This document shows, piece by piece, positions 8,139 to 17,060 of a DNA stretch of 64,000 nucleotides. Within the stretch, counting starts at the first letter, position 1; each line of letters begins with the position of its first letter. This stretch comes from JAUIKM01 sp964445695. Its GTDB lineage: Bacteria > Bacteroidota > Ignavibacteria > Kapaibacteriales > UBA7675. The notes beneath the pieces were generated by a model, which did not search any database, was not told the origin of the DNA, and worked only from the letters and a program-made list of their open reading frames with translations. The stretch spans positions 81,994 through 145,993 of the forward strand of contig CAYULF010000015.1 of the NCBI GenBank assembly GCA_964445695.1. Direction: 5' to 3'. Both the position numbers and the translations under genes were made by a program.

Positions 8139-8164
8139 CTGTGCTTTGTTTAAATTCGCAAGGT

Positions 8165-9610
8165 TCAGCTCCGGCTGAATACCTCTTTTAACGCCGCGAC
8201 GGTCGGCCGTGCACGCAGGGCGTCGGCATTGTACATGTAGCCGTATTCCGTCCAGCCGATCGGTCCGTTGGGATTGTTTTCCAGCGCGTAAAGCCCCCAA
8301 AACTCCTCCGGCCAGTCGGGGCTGGCGCCCGCATCCTGCTCGGTAATGCGCGTCGGAATTTTGTGTTCCACCAGTCCGTTGAAATCCGGCGGCATCGGCC
8401 AGGGCGAGGTAAACCGTCCCCATTGGTCCAGCTTCAGGCTGCCGTTGTCGATCGCCTCAATGAGTTTCTGATCCGTATTGTTTTTCCACCATTCGTCCGA
8501 CCAGGCAAAGTACTCCGACCCCGCCACAAAACTGCTGTTGTCGCGGATCTGGCCGTAGTACTTCCGCAGATTATCGCAGGCGGTCTGGAACTCGGAGTTG
8601 TTAAACTCGCGCGCCAGAGCAATGCCGAAAGGCGGTCCCTCCAGCGGGCCGATCGGCACGTCCTGCGGTCCGTCTTTAGTCATTACCTGACGCGTCCTGG
8701 GGAAGTTAAACGCGGAGTCGTTGTATTTGGGGTTCTCGACGTTTTTACCGCCGCCGACGCCCCACTCACTTACTATCAGCGGGAGCGCCCACTTGCCGCC
8801 TTCAGCCTCGACCACCTGGGACCCGAACTCGTTCAGCGAACTGGTCAGATCGCCGTAAATGTTAAGTCCGTAGGCGTCGTAATCGCGTTTGTAAATTTCC
8901 TGCAGCGGTGTGCCGTTCACTTTTGTCTTAAACAGATTGGCGTCGTTCTGAAACGCGATCATCGTAATTTTGTCCGTCGCCGCGCCACGGAAAGCCTGCG
9001 ACATTTCACTCAGGCCGGCCCAGAAGTCGGGGTTTTCATTGCGTCCCGGCTGATTCTGTTCGTTGCCCACGCACAGGCCCATCACCGCCGGATGTGCGCC
9101 GTAGCGCCTGCCGATTTCACGCGCCGTGTCAACGTACAGCTCGCGGTAGGCCGGCCGCAGCGAAGGATCGCTCTCAAAAATGTCACCACTATTAACCGCC
9201 AGGCCGATCATGACGTGAATGCCGTTCGCCTGGCACTCGTCCAGAAAACGCGTGTGGTCAAAAGTCGCCGCAGCGGCGTCTTTCCAGCCGCGCCGTTTAA
9301 CCCAGTCAATGCTGTTTTCCTGCTCCGGCGTCGGCCATTGCCACACCCACCAGAAATAAGTGCGCAGGTGGTTGACGCCCAGCTCGCGCATGGTCTTCAG
9401 ATCGCCGCGGTCGTTGCTGTTGTCGCTGCTCCACATTGCGCCAAGTTTGTCGTAAAACCAGTCGCCTATCTGCGGCGAAAAAATACCGAAGCCCTTCGGC
9501 GTCGGTGAATAACATACGCCGTTGAGGTGAATGTCTTCTCCGTTCAATTTCAGTCGGGTGCCCTCTACGGTCCACCTGGATGGACCGGTGATCGCAGCGT
9601 TCTGCGCCAT
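8165..9610 (-). CDS. TIM-barrel glycoside hydrolase (GH2/GH5/GH72-like, clan A)
   Basis: 481 residues. The N-terminus (LNGEDIHLNGVCYSPTPKGF, residues 22-41) and DLKTMRELGVNHLRTYF (70-86) are typical of clan-A retaining glycoside hydrolases. The likely acid/base is Glu184 in LCVGNEQN and the likely nucleophile Glu282 in LIVSEWG. No signal peptide, so it is cytoplasmic or exported by another route. ATG at 9610 is chosen because GGGAGAG lies at the right distance before it; the frame is open to 9682. The substrate cannot be read from sequence; beta-glucan or related glycan is only a guess. Single-gene unit. Confidence 0.8.
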   Translation of the reverse strand: MAQNAAITGPSRWTVEGTRLKLNGEDIHLNGVCYSPTPKGFGIFSPQIGDWFYDKLGAMWSSDNSNDRGDLKTMRELGVNHLRTYFWWVWQWPTPEQENSIDWVKRRGWKDAAAATFDHTRFLDECQANGIHVMIGLAVNSGDIFESDPSLRPAYRELYVDTAREIGRRYGAHPAVMGLCVGNEQNQPGRNENPDFWAGLSEMSQAFRGAATDKITMIAFQNDANLFKTKVNGTPLQEIYKRDYDAYGLNIYGDLTSSLNEFGSQVVEAEGGKWALPLIVSEWGVGGGKNVENPKYNDSAFNFPRTRQVMTKDGPQDVPIGPLEGPPFGIALAREFNNSEFQTACDNLRKYYGQIRDNSSFVAGSEYFAWSDEWWKNNTDQKLIEAIDNGSLKLDQWGRFTSPWPMPPDFNGLVEHKIPTRITEQDAGASPDWPEEFWGLYALENNPNGPIGWTEYGYMYNADALRARPTVAALKEVFSRS

Positions 9611-9859
9611 AAAACTCTCCCGTTGTTTGCAATTGTGAGTAGGTATCGTCTCCGCGATCCGGTGCACGCGGCAAGCGCTCAATATAAAAAAATGTGCGGC
9701 AAGCGTATGTCCCTCAGGGATCCGGTCGATGAGCCCTTGCTTTCCAATTCACCGAATTTGTGTATTTAGTGCGGAATTGACATCTCCGCGTGCCTCAGCT
9801 CTCCGCCCTGAGCCGCGCTTCTGCGTAGATGTTCCACAGTGTAATCGGGAGTGCGGCGA

Positions 9860-10732
9860 ATGAATATCGACTTGTTTAAGGTGCGGGAAGACAGCGACCC
9901 CGAACTGGACCGGCGGCCCTGCATCCTGCCCGATCTGGAGGACAGGAAAACCCTGAAAAAATATCTGGCCGACTGCACGCGCGAAATTGATCGTCTGCAG
10001 TACCGCATGTACGCCGAAAACCGGCAGTCGCTCCTCGTCGTGCTCCAGGGCATGGACGCCTCCGGCAAGGACAGCGCAGTGCGGCGCCTGATGAGCGGCG
10101 TTAATCCGCAGGGCGTGATTGTGTCGAGTTTTAAACATCCCAGCGCACTGGAACTCGACTACAACTATCTGTGGCGGCACTACGCCAAACTGCCGCAAAA
10201 AGGCACGATCGCAATTTTTAACAGGTCGTATTACGAAAACGTGCTGATCACGCGCGTGCATCCGGAGCTGCTGTTGGCTGAGCGCATGCCCGGTATCGAC
10301 TCCGTCGGCAAGGTCGACGAACAGTTCTGGCTGGATCGTTTTGAACAGATTCGCAAATTTGAACGCATTCTGGCCGAGACCGGCACGCACATCGTCAAGT
10401 TTTATCTGCACCTTTCGCGCGCCGAACAAAAGCGGCGTTTTCTGGACCGCATTGAGCGCAAGGAAAAACACTGGAAATTCTCTTCCAGCGATATCCGCGA
10501 GCGCAAATTCTGGAACGAGTATATGCACGCCTATTCACAGGCGCTGCGGCACACCTCCTGCGATCATGCGCCCTGGTACGTTATTCCGGCCGACAGCAAA
10601 CCCTTTGCCCGCCTCGCTATTGGCCGGGTGATCCTCGACACGCTGCAAGGTATGCAGCCGCAGTTTCCCGCCGTCGCTCAGTCAGAACTCGACATGATTG
10701 CCGCCGCACGGGAGGAGTTGCTGGCCGAATGA
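9860..10732 (+). CDS. Polyphosphate kinase 2 family protein
   Basis: 290 residues, PPK2 family, which transfers phosphate between polyphosphate and nucleoside mono- or diphosphates. Walker A GMDASGKD at residues 64-71, the family signature FNRSYYENVLITRVHP starting at about residue 120, and the lid-type segment KRRFLDRIERKEKHWKFS downstream. The length fits single-domain class I or III PPK2. ATG at 9860 is preferred over the GTG at 9851. The paralog class (AMP or ADP preference) cannot be settled by eye. Monocistronic; no regulator adjacent. Confidence 0.9.
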   Translation: MNIDLFKVREDSDPELDRRPCILPDLEDRKTLKKYLADCTREIDRLQYRMYAENRQSLLVVLQGMDASGKDSAVRRLMSGVNPQGVIVSSFKHPSALELDYNYLWRHYAKLPQKGTIAIFNRSYYENVLITRVHPELLLAERMPGIDSVGKVDEQFWLDRFEQIRKFERILAETGTHIVKFYLHLSRAEQKRRFLDRIERKEKHWKFSSSDIRERKFWNEYMHAYSQALRHTSCDHAPWYVIPADSKPFARLAIGRVILDTLQGMQPQFPAVAQSELDMIAAAREELLAE

Positions 10733-10880
10733 TTGCGCCATAATTTCTGTTTAACAATAATTCTTCCGTTTGTTCGCAACGTGGCGTGGATGGCCGAACG
10801 TCAATCGAACGCATTCCGGCTGACAGCGGATCCCTGGAAAATCCCCCAACAGCCTTCTTTTGTTTACCATCGGGTTTCAC

Positions 10881-11711
10881 ATGTTGAATACTTCAGAGTC
10901 TGCACTGCGCGCCGTTTCGCTGCAGCAAGTACTGCGGCGCGGTTCGGCTTCTCCCGGCGTGGTCACGGCGTCGGATGGCAACACCTGGGTGCTCAAATGG
11001 ACATCGGAAGGTATGTATGTTTCCGCGATGGAGTGGCTGGGCCTTCACCTGGCGCGCGCATGCGGACTTAACGCGCCCGACGTGCAGGTCATGACGACGG
11101 ATGCGGAATTTGTTCAGTCGATTGTCGATCCGGAGCTGCGCGATCTGGCGACAGGCAGTATGGGGCCGAACCCGGCGCTGCCCTGGCTGGAGGGCGCGCA
11201 GAGTTTAAGCTTTGAGCAGATGCAGCGCCGCGACGACATCCCCGCTGAACGGTTGTTTGCATTTGACGTGTTGCTGCTGAACGTCGACCGTCGCCAGAAT
11301 AATCCCAACGTCATGCTCTATCGCGATCAGCCCGTCATACACGACTTTGGCGCGGCGCTGCAACTGCACGCCTGCATCACCGGTGTTAACCTCGAAACGG
11401 ATGCCACGTCCGACTGCCTGCGCCAGCACTGCTGTTTCAGGCCGGAAGTTCAGGTCGACCTCAACTGGGGCGATGCGCAGCGCCGCGTACTGCGGGATTG
11501 TGTTGATGTTATGCCGTCCCAATGGCTGCCGGCGGATGCCGACCGCGCGCGCATTTTCGACGCTGTGGACGAGTTGTTTAATTCCGCCGGAGAGATCATC
11601 CAACGCCGTCTGGAGAAGATTGCCGCGCGTTCGCTGACTGACATCGAGGGTGAACGCCGCCGCGCCCGTGCCAACCGCGACGCCTTCAGTCGCAAATTCG
11701 GCGGATTGTGA
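10881..11711 (+). CDS. HipA-like kinase-fold protein
   Basis: 276 residues resembling the HipA_2 type of HipA-like kinases. Visible kinase features: an ATP-loop-like region near the N-terminus (SASPGVVTASDGNTWVLKW), the catalytic-loop analogue LLLNVDRRQNNPNVML and the metal-binding motif IHDFGAAL. The protein is shorter than toxin HipA and has no HipB-like antitoxin gene beside it. The C-terminal third is helical and charged. ATG at 10881 is chosen over an in-frame start at 10860. Likely a protein or small-molecule kinase of unknown target rather than half of a classical toxin-antitoxin pair. Confidence 0.7.
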   Translation: MLNTSESALRAVSLQQVLRRGSASPGVVTASDGNTWVLKWTSEGMYVSAMEWLGLHLARACGLNAPDVQVMTTDAEFVQSIVDPELRDLATGSMGPNPALPWLEGAQSLSFEQMQRRDDIPAERLFAFDVLLLNVDRRQNNPNVMLYRDQPVIHDFGAALQLHACITGVNLETDATSDCLRQHCCFRPEVQVDLNWGDAQRRVLRDCVDVMPSQWLPADADRARIFDAVDELFNSAGEIIQRRLEKIAARSLTDIEGERRRARANRDAFSRKFGGL

Positions 11712-11720
11712 CTTCGCTCC

Positions 11721-11750
11721 CGCTGACAAACAAAAGAAGGCTGTTTCGGC
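11721..11750 (+). repeat. Short copy of the interspersed TGACAAACAAAAG repeat
   Basis: Begins 10 bp after the HipA-like stop codon and reads CGCTGACAAACAAAAGAAGG. An example of the repeat sitting just past a gene end. Confidence 0.6.
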
Positions 11751-11800
11751 TGTTTAAGTAGCCGTGAAAAAGTTCAGGTTTTAACCGAGGGAATGTTTAA

Positions 11801-12385
11801 TCACAGCGGCGCCTGCCAGCCATGCTGCAGCGCCCACATTTCAGCAGCGCCCATGATGAGATCAAACGCCGGGTCTTTGATGTCGATGTAGTCCGCTATC
11901 GAGTCCGGATGATGATGTGCAATGCGGCGCTTGAGTTCGGCGTAGGCCGCGGCAGTCAAAGGATCGGCGCGCAGGAAGTCGCGAAAGAGGAGAGCATAGC
12001 GTTGATTGGCGCTGCCGCGAACGCGCACGTGCAGGTTGACGTCTGGTTTAACTTTACCGCCGCGCCTCCTGAAGTAGGCTTTGGTCCACTGTTGTGTGTC
12101 CTGCAGCGGGCTGCCCGGCGGGATGTGATCTTCATTGTATTCCGGCATATATTCAAGCCCAAGCGGTCGCAGTTGGTCGGCCAGCTCGTTAACACAGTCG
12201 AGCGATTCAACGCTCAGCTGGATGTCGATGAGATCCTTGGCGGCAAGTCCCGGCACCGAAGTCGATCCGATGTGATCAATGCGCACTGCAAGCGGGCCGG
12301 CACATGTCTTGATTCCCTGCGCCAGGCGGCTGTACTGCTGCGCCCACTCCGGTCGATAGTCGACAATTACAACCTTGTACGCCAC
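11801..12385 (-). CDS. GrpB / UPF0157 family protein
   Basis: 194 residues. Begins MAYKVVIVDYRPEWAQQY, followed by the family hallmark RIDHIGSTSVPGLAAKDLID at about residues 36-55, typical of GrpB proteins with a nucleotidyltransferase-like fold. The region around YFRRRGGKVKPDVNLHVR also matches. Biochemical function is not established. Divergent from the VOC gene at 12509. Monocistronic. Confidence 0.88.
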   Translation of the reverse strand: MAYKVVIVDYRPEWAQQYSRLAQGIKTCAGPLAVRIDHIGSTSVPGLAAKDLIDIQLSVESLDCVNELADQLRPLGLEYMPEYNEDHIPPGSPLQDTQQWTKAYFRRRGGKVKPDVNLHVRVRGSANQRYALLFRDFLRADPLTAAAYAELKRRIAHHHPDSIADYIDIKDPAFDLIMGAAEMWALQHGWQAPL

Positions 12386-12508
12386 TTAACGTTTCCGCTT
12401 CTGTTACAAAACACTATCTTGTTCATCTGTATCGCTTTTGTGCAGTTGCCGTTGTTAACAAAGGGCGGCTGCGGATGTACCCAATATACAAACAAATACG
12501 AGGTTGAA

Positions 12509-12868
12509 ATGGCCGGAACAGTGGGATACTTTGACATCGGCGCAAAAGACAAGGACAAAATGAGCGCGTTTTATCAGGCGGTTTTTGATTGGAAAGCGAC
12601 GCCCTACGGCCCCAATTCAAACCAGATGGACACACAGACGGGCGAGGGAATTAACGGCGCAATTACGGCGCTGGGCCACGAGCCGCACAACTACGTCATG
12701 ATCTACATGACGGTTGATTCAATTGAAGAATCGCTGGAAAAAATCAGCGCCGCCGGCGGCTCCACGGTGATCGGCCCGATCGATATTCCGGGCGGTTCCG
12801 CGCGTTTTGCGTGGTTCAAGGATCCCGAAGGAAATTTGCTGGGACTCTGGCAACAATCTCAGAATTAA
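12509..12868 (+). CDS. VOC-superfamily (glyoxalase/bleomycin-resistance-like) protein
   Basis: 119 residues with two beta-alpha-beta-beta-beta modules. Begins MAGTVGYFDIGAKDKDKMSA and has the paired YQAVFDWKAT and PEGNLLGLWQ segments typical of stand-alone vicinal-oxygen-chelate proteins. The ATG at 12509 is where homology-like sequence starts; the longer upstream open frame is an antisense shadow of grpB. One of four VOC genes in the window. Substrate unknown. Confidence 0.85.
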   Translation: MAGTVGYFDIGAKDKDKMSAFYQAVFDWKATPYGPNSNQMDTQTGEGINGAITALGHEPHNYVMIYMTVDSIEESLEKISAAGGSTVIGPIDIPGGSARFAWFKDPEGNLLGLWQQSQN

Positions 12869-12995
12869 TGCGTAAGTTGGGGCGTTCGACGGCGATGTGA
12901 TAGTTTGGATTACCCGCCTCGCCGTCGCAAACGTCCATCGTGTGTACGGCGCTTGTCAGGCTGTCAAGGTCCGTTAACCAAACGATGGTACAATC

Positions 12996-13922
12996 ATGCC
13001 TCCAAAATCTCCTTCCGCATTGCAGCGTCTGTCTGCGCGTTTTGCGTCGGTCTGTGTCGACCTCGGCGCGGCGTGGCTGGGCCGCCGGGTCCACCTGAAA
13101 GACGCTCCGTGGCTTGAATGCCCGATGGGACCGGACGAGCAGATCGGTCCGCAGTTTTACGACTGGCTGGCCGACAACGAAGAACTCGAAATCCGTCCCG
13201 ACGCCTCCTGCGGCTTGCTGCGCAGTTTTGACGACCTGCGCGGTCCCCGGTTTAACCCCGATCACGTTGCACAACCCATCCGCGATTTTTACGAACAGAC
13301 GGCGCGCCATGAACTCGACGCCTGGAGCGAGACGCGCCTCGGTCTGCGCATCGGCCTGTGGTGCCTGACGCACTTCGTAAGTCACAGTATCGATCAGTTT
13401 AACTTTCCGCTCTCGGCCATGGAACTTTCACGCGGGATGACGAGTGAAGTTCTGCCGATGGTCGAGCGCGGCAGCGGCAAACACCGCTACACGGGCTGGC
13501 TGCGTCGCCGCGCCGTCGACGGTCGTGTGCTGTACGCCGGTCTGTATTCGGCTGCACCCGCGCCGGGCTATGGTTCGCCCTGCGTCAAGGTCAGTTTCCC
13601 CGTGCCGCGCGGCAGCATTGTTGTGTTTCTGCGGCCCGAGGCCATGCCCGACGGATCATTTAAACTGATCTCCGCCGGCAGCAAATTCGGCGACGTTGGA
13701 TTCTACCGTCTGGTGCGCAACCGCGACGGTTGGGACGTCGTCTATCTGCCCTGGCTGAAAGAGGAGTTTCATCTCTACGTTAAAGATGGTTTTGTGCGCA
13801 CGGATCACGCGGTGCGCATCGGCAAGGTCGACATTTTCCGACTGCACTATAAAATCCGGCGTCTGCACGCCGAAGAGGAAAGCGCGGATGCCGATGCAGT
13901 GGTCGCCGCACGGGAAATGTGA
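12996..13922 (+). CDS. Conserved hypothetical protein
   Basis: 308 residues, no signal peptide and no membrane segment. The middle part is aromatic and beta-rich (GSIVVFLRPEAMPDGSFKLI, and VYLPWLKEEFHLYVKDGFVR near the C-terminus). The central segment RLGLRIGLWCLTHFVSHSID may be a helical bundle. I recognise no domain. The codon character and length support a real gene. A start at 12996 (ATG) fits; no upstream partner. Function unknown. Confidence 0.75.
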   Translation: MPPKSPSALQRLSARFASVCVDLGAAWLGRRVHLKDAPWLECPMGPDEQIGPQFYDWLADNEELEIRPDASCGLLRSFDDLRGPRFNPDHVAQPIRDFYEQTARHELDAWSETRLGLRIGLWCLTHFVSHSIDQFNFPLSAMELSRGMTSEVLPMVERGSGKHRYTGWLRRRAVDGRVLYAGLYSAAPAPGYGSPCVKVSFPVPRGSIVVFLRPEAMPDGSFKLISAGSKFGDVGFYRLVRNRDGWDVVYLPWLKEEFHLYVKDGFVRTDHAVRIGKVDIFRLHYKIRRLHAEEESADADAVVAAREM

Positions 13923-14098
13923 ATGCCGGTATTACAAACGCCGTGCGCGATCTTTCGCCTGGTGTACTTCATGCGAACGCAAAACCTTCGGCCGGACGCG
14001 TTTTAACCTCGGCGCGGTGAATGACAATTGCGCACTCAGCGGTTAAACAGAAGATGGTTTTAAAAGGCCTGGTCAGGTGCGGGTTTGTTTAAGTGGCA

Positions 14099-14509
14099 TT
14101 ATTGATCGTCATTTTCGATCATGCAATAAACATCAAAACGCACGCCGAAGGGATCGTTGACGTAGCCGTAGTGCATCGGCACGTACATTTCGGTGTCTTC
14201 GGGCGTCCATCCCGCTTCCGCGCCCGCATCGACAAGCGCTCTGTAGAGATTGCTTACTTCCTGGCGCGTTCCAACCTGCAGCGCAATTTCACAATTGCGC
14301 GGATTGCGTCCGGGCGCATTGGCCTGCGAACCCGGCAGAATGGTAAACCAGGTGGCGCCCATCTTCCAGCCGCGGATTTCGCCTTCGCGATAGCCCGGCG
14401 CACCAAAAACCTTGGCGTAAAACTTCACCGCCGCCTGCATGTCGTCGACATAAATGCTGAAAAAATTCATGTCGAGTATGGTCCAGGGGGCCTGCTCGTT
14501 CGTGCTCAT
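14099..14509 (-). CDS. VOC-superfamily protein
   Basis: 136 residues. FFSIYVDDMQAAVKFYAKVF at about residues 16-35 is the first VOC module, and NDPFGVRFDVYCMIE closes the second. Resembles glyoxalase-like proteins of unknown substrate. ATG at 14509 with GGAGAC just upstream on the minus strand. Divergent from the exported methyltransferase-fold gene. Second of four VOC genes here. Confidence 0.85.
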   Translation of the reverse strand: MSTNEQAPWTILDMNFFSIYVDDMQAAVKFYAKVFGAPGYREGEIRGWKMGATWFTILPGSQANAPGRNPRNCEIALQVGTRQEVSNLYRALVDAGAEAGWTPEDTEMYVPMHYGYVNDPFGVRFDVYCMIENDDQ

Positions 14510-14816
14510 AATTGTCTCCGATAGCGATTTGTCAAGCGTATGACGCTACAAAATAACACTTCGCGCTTTCTCAGCCACCCAAAAATACGGCGGGATGGAT
14601 TTTTGAATCGGCCCGCCTCGAACCGAATTAACAGCGAAGCTTTGCTCGATGCGACGGACTGCGATGCTCCTGCATTTTGCGCGTCCTGCGCGAACGACCT
14701 GCGTTAAACCACTGTTAACAGGTCTCCCCATTTTTTGGCATATTGTGTCCGGCCGCTGCGAACATTCCGGCGACAACACGGCCCGGCTACCGGCAAAACC
14801 GAGGAGATGACGATTC
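14510..14816. other. Divergent intergenic region
   Basis: No gene seen. Just upstream of the 14817 gene, TTAACA and CATATT lie 18 bp apart and could be a promoter, but the match is weak. Confidence 0.3.
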
Positions 14817-15866
14817 ATGCGGACAACGCTGTTTTCCCCCACACGTATTGGCCTGATTTTTTTGTTTGTCATCGGGTGCGCGGTGTCGATGCAGGCGCAG
14901 AGCGACAGCACGATCTACCTGCGCATGGAACGCGAATCCGTGTTTCTGCAGCAACTGGTGTCATCGCCGGCGGCCAAGACCTTCCTGAACGCCACGACCG
15001 CGCTTAAACCGATTGTGGAACCGCGCCGCGTGTGGTACCGCGCCGAAGACCGGTCGGCGCTCAACGTGTACGACTACGAGGATCTGGACAGCGCCGCCCG
15101 CGTCGGCTACGAGTTAAAGGAGCTGGACGCCAAATTCTATTTTGAGACGCGCTACGGCTCGCCGCTGGTCTATGTGCGCCTGATCGACCTGGCCGCCATA
15201 GCGGGCTTTGAGGGCCTGGAAAATTCGAATGTTGTTGACTTCGGCTTTGGATCAATCGGTCAGCTGAAGTTGATGGCGCGCTGCGGCGCCCAGGTGAGCG
15301 GCATCGAAGTGGATCCGCTGCTGAAGGAGCTCTACAGTTTTGCCGAAGACCGCGGCAGTTTTGCGCGCGGCGCACACGTCAAACCCGGCGACCGCGGCAG
15401 TGTTGAACTCTACTTTGGCTCGTTTCCCGCCGATCAGTCCATCGTTGAAGGACTGGGGAAGGACAACATGCTGTTTACGTCCAAGAACACGCTCAAACGC
15501 GGCTATCTTAAACCGGAGCGCGAAGCTAATCCCGCGCAGCTGATCGATCTCGGCGTCACCGATTCGGTCTTTCTGCAGCGGGTCAACGAAGCGCTGGCGG
15601 ACGATGGAATTTTCCTGATTTACAACCTGCATCCGGCCCAGTCAGCGCCGGATGAACCCTACAAACCCTGGGCCGACGGCCGCTCGCCATTTGACCGCGA
15701 ACAGTTTGAACACGCCGGTTTCCGCGTCGTGGCATTTGACGTTGACGACTCGCGCTTTGCGCGCGCGCTCGGTTCGACGCTCGGCTGGGACAAACAGGGG
15801 ATGGATCTGCATAACGATCTCTTCGCCACGTACACGCTCGTGCGCAAAATGCCGACGGGGCGTTAG
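14817..15866 (+). CDS. Exported protein with Rossmann methyltransferase-like fold
   Basis: 349 residues. Residues 1-28 form a signal peptide (hydrophobic GLIFLFVIGCAVSM, then QAQ). The mature part contains a SAM-methyltransferase-like core: motif I VVDFGFGSIGQL at 139-150, the acidic end of strand 2 in SGIEVDPLLKEL at 161-172, and a later strand DGIFLIYNLHP. Methyltransferase folds are rarely exported because SAM is cytoplasmic, so it may be catalytically altered or use a different ligand. ATG at 14817 is preceded by GAGGAGA. Monocistronic. The methyltransferase fold is inferred from motif pattern only. Confidence 0.72.
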   Translation: MRTTLFSPTRIGLIFLFVIGCAVSMQAQSDSTIYLRMERESVFLQQLVSSPAAKTFLNATTALKPIVEPRRVWYRAEDRSALNVYDYEDLDSAARVGYELKELDAKFYFETRYGSPLVYVRLIDLAAIAGFEGLENSNVVDFGFGSIGQLKLMARCGAQVSGIEVDPLLKELYSFAEDRGSFARGAHVKPGDRGSVELYFGSFPADQSIVEGLGKDNMLFTSKNTLKRGYLKPEREANPAQLIDLGVTDSVFLQRVNEALADDGIFLIYNLHPAQSAPDEPYKPWADGRSPFDREQFEHAGFRVVAFDVDDSRFARALGSTLGWDKQGMDLHNDLFATYTLVRKMPTGR

Positions 15867-15882
15867 AACGACAGTATCGACG

Positions 15883-16806
15883 TCAGGCGCTCAGGGCCAC
15901 GACAATCCCGCCCGCAATCCCGAGCGTTACCGCCACGAGTTTGCGCCGCGTAAGCGGTTCATGCAGAAAAATCGCCGCCAGGACTATGATGATGATGGTG
16001 GACAGCTGGTTGTAGATGCCTGCGCGTCCCGCCATGGTGTGCCGAAAACCGAGCAGCCAGAAGATCGTCGCCAGATAAGGGCCCAGCACGGCGCCCAGAA
16101 TCATCGGCCGCCACGCCGGTCCGGGCCGGAAGACATCGCGTATGCGACTGTGCGAGCGCGCAAAAAAGATCGGAAAGAGAAGCAGAGAGCCGGTCACAAA
16201 ACGGAAACTCGTGATCCACAGAATCGACTCGCTGCGCACCAGATCGCGAATCAGGATGATCGAGACGGCGACGCAGATCTGCGCGGCCACGCCGTAGGCT
16301 ATGCCGACGACGACGGTGCGCCGTTCGTCCTGCGTATCAATCGAGTTCAGACGCGCTGCCGTCAACACAGCCGAAACCACCAGCGCGCCGCCGAACAGCG
16401 CCGTTGCCGGCAGCGTCTCGTCCAGAAACACAAAAGCCATGACAATGACAAAAGGCGCGTAGAGGCAGTCGACAATCGCCTGCAGACCGGCGCCAAGGCG
16501 GTTGAGCGACATCAGGAACAACATGTCTCCCAACGTGATACCCAGAACGGCGCTGATCACCAGGCGCAGCCAGTCGTTCCACGAGAGGTCGGGAATCCAC
16601 GGGCCGCCGGCAATCATCAGGCTGATGACAAACAGAACCGAGGCGACGCAGCTCTTGAAGATGTTGAGGTTGAGGGGAGAGACGCTGTAGCCGGCCTGGC
16701 GGAAAAATATCACCGCCGCCGACCAGGCGAAAGCCGTGCTCAGCGCCGCCGCGTCGCCGGCGTAGAGCGCAAAGAAGTTGAGAACGGGGTCGAGTAGTTC
16801 GGACAT
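15883..16806 (-). CDS. DMT-superfamily (EamA-type) transporter
   Basis: 307 residues with about ten hydrophobic helices arranged as two EamA-like halves (roughly 10-150 and 165-305). The second half contains WITSFRFVTGSLLLFPIFFA and ends in a short cytoplasmic tail. Typical inner-membrane drug/metabolite exporter or uptake carrier; substrate unknown. ATG at 16806 is taken because upstream residues are not hydrophobic. It runs head-to-head with the methyltransferase at 17061, and its stop is close to that of the convergent gene at 14817. Confidence 0.88.
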   Translation of the reverse strand: MSELLDPVLNFFALYAGDAAALSTAFAWSAAVIFFRQAGYSVSPLNLNIFKSCVASVLFVISLMIAGGPWIPDLSWNDWLRLVISAVLGITLGDMLFLMSLNRLGAGLQAIVDCLYAPFVIVMAFVFLDETLPATALFGGALVVSAVLTAARLNSIDTQDERRTVVVGIAYGVAAQICVAVSIILIRDLVRSESILWITSFRFVTGSLLLFPIFFARSHSRIRDVFRPGPAWRPMILGAVLGPYLATIFWLLGFRHTMAGRAGIYNQLSTIIIIVLAAIFLHEPLTRRKLVAVTLGIAGGIVVALSA

Positions 16807-17060
16807 CGTGGACCGGGCCTCCGGCGTCGTGCTTCGTTGTCGAAGCAGTGCAAACGCAGTCCCGGTGCATCCGGAACGTGCAAATCTACACAAAGTGACC
16901 GGAGGCGTAGCAATGCTGCGCGGCTGATGCGTGCGGCGCTCTTGTCGGTCGCCGCGCTTTTTAGCATTTTACGAGCGTTTTTATCTATCGGCGGGTGTAG
17001 CAGCGACCCGCGCAAGGCCGGGGCGCAAGGCGGGTCACGGACATGGAGGGAGGGGCAGCG

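Noticed and set aside
9749..10528. 259-codon frame antisense to PPK2
   Set aside because: PPK2 on the plus strand has intact Walker motifs; the antisense frame is a shadow.
10881..11711. HipAB toxin-antitoxin module
   Set aside because: No antitoxin-sized helix-turn-helix gene flanks the kinase, and the protein is shorter than HipA.
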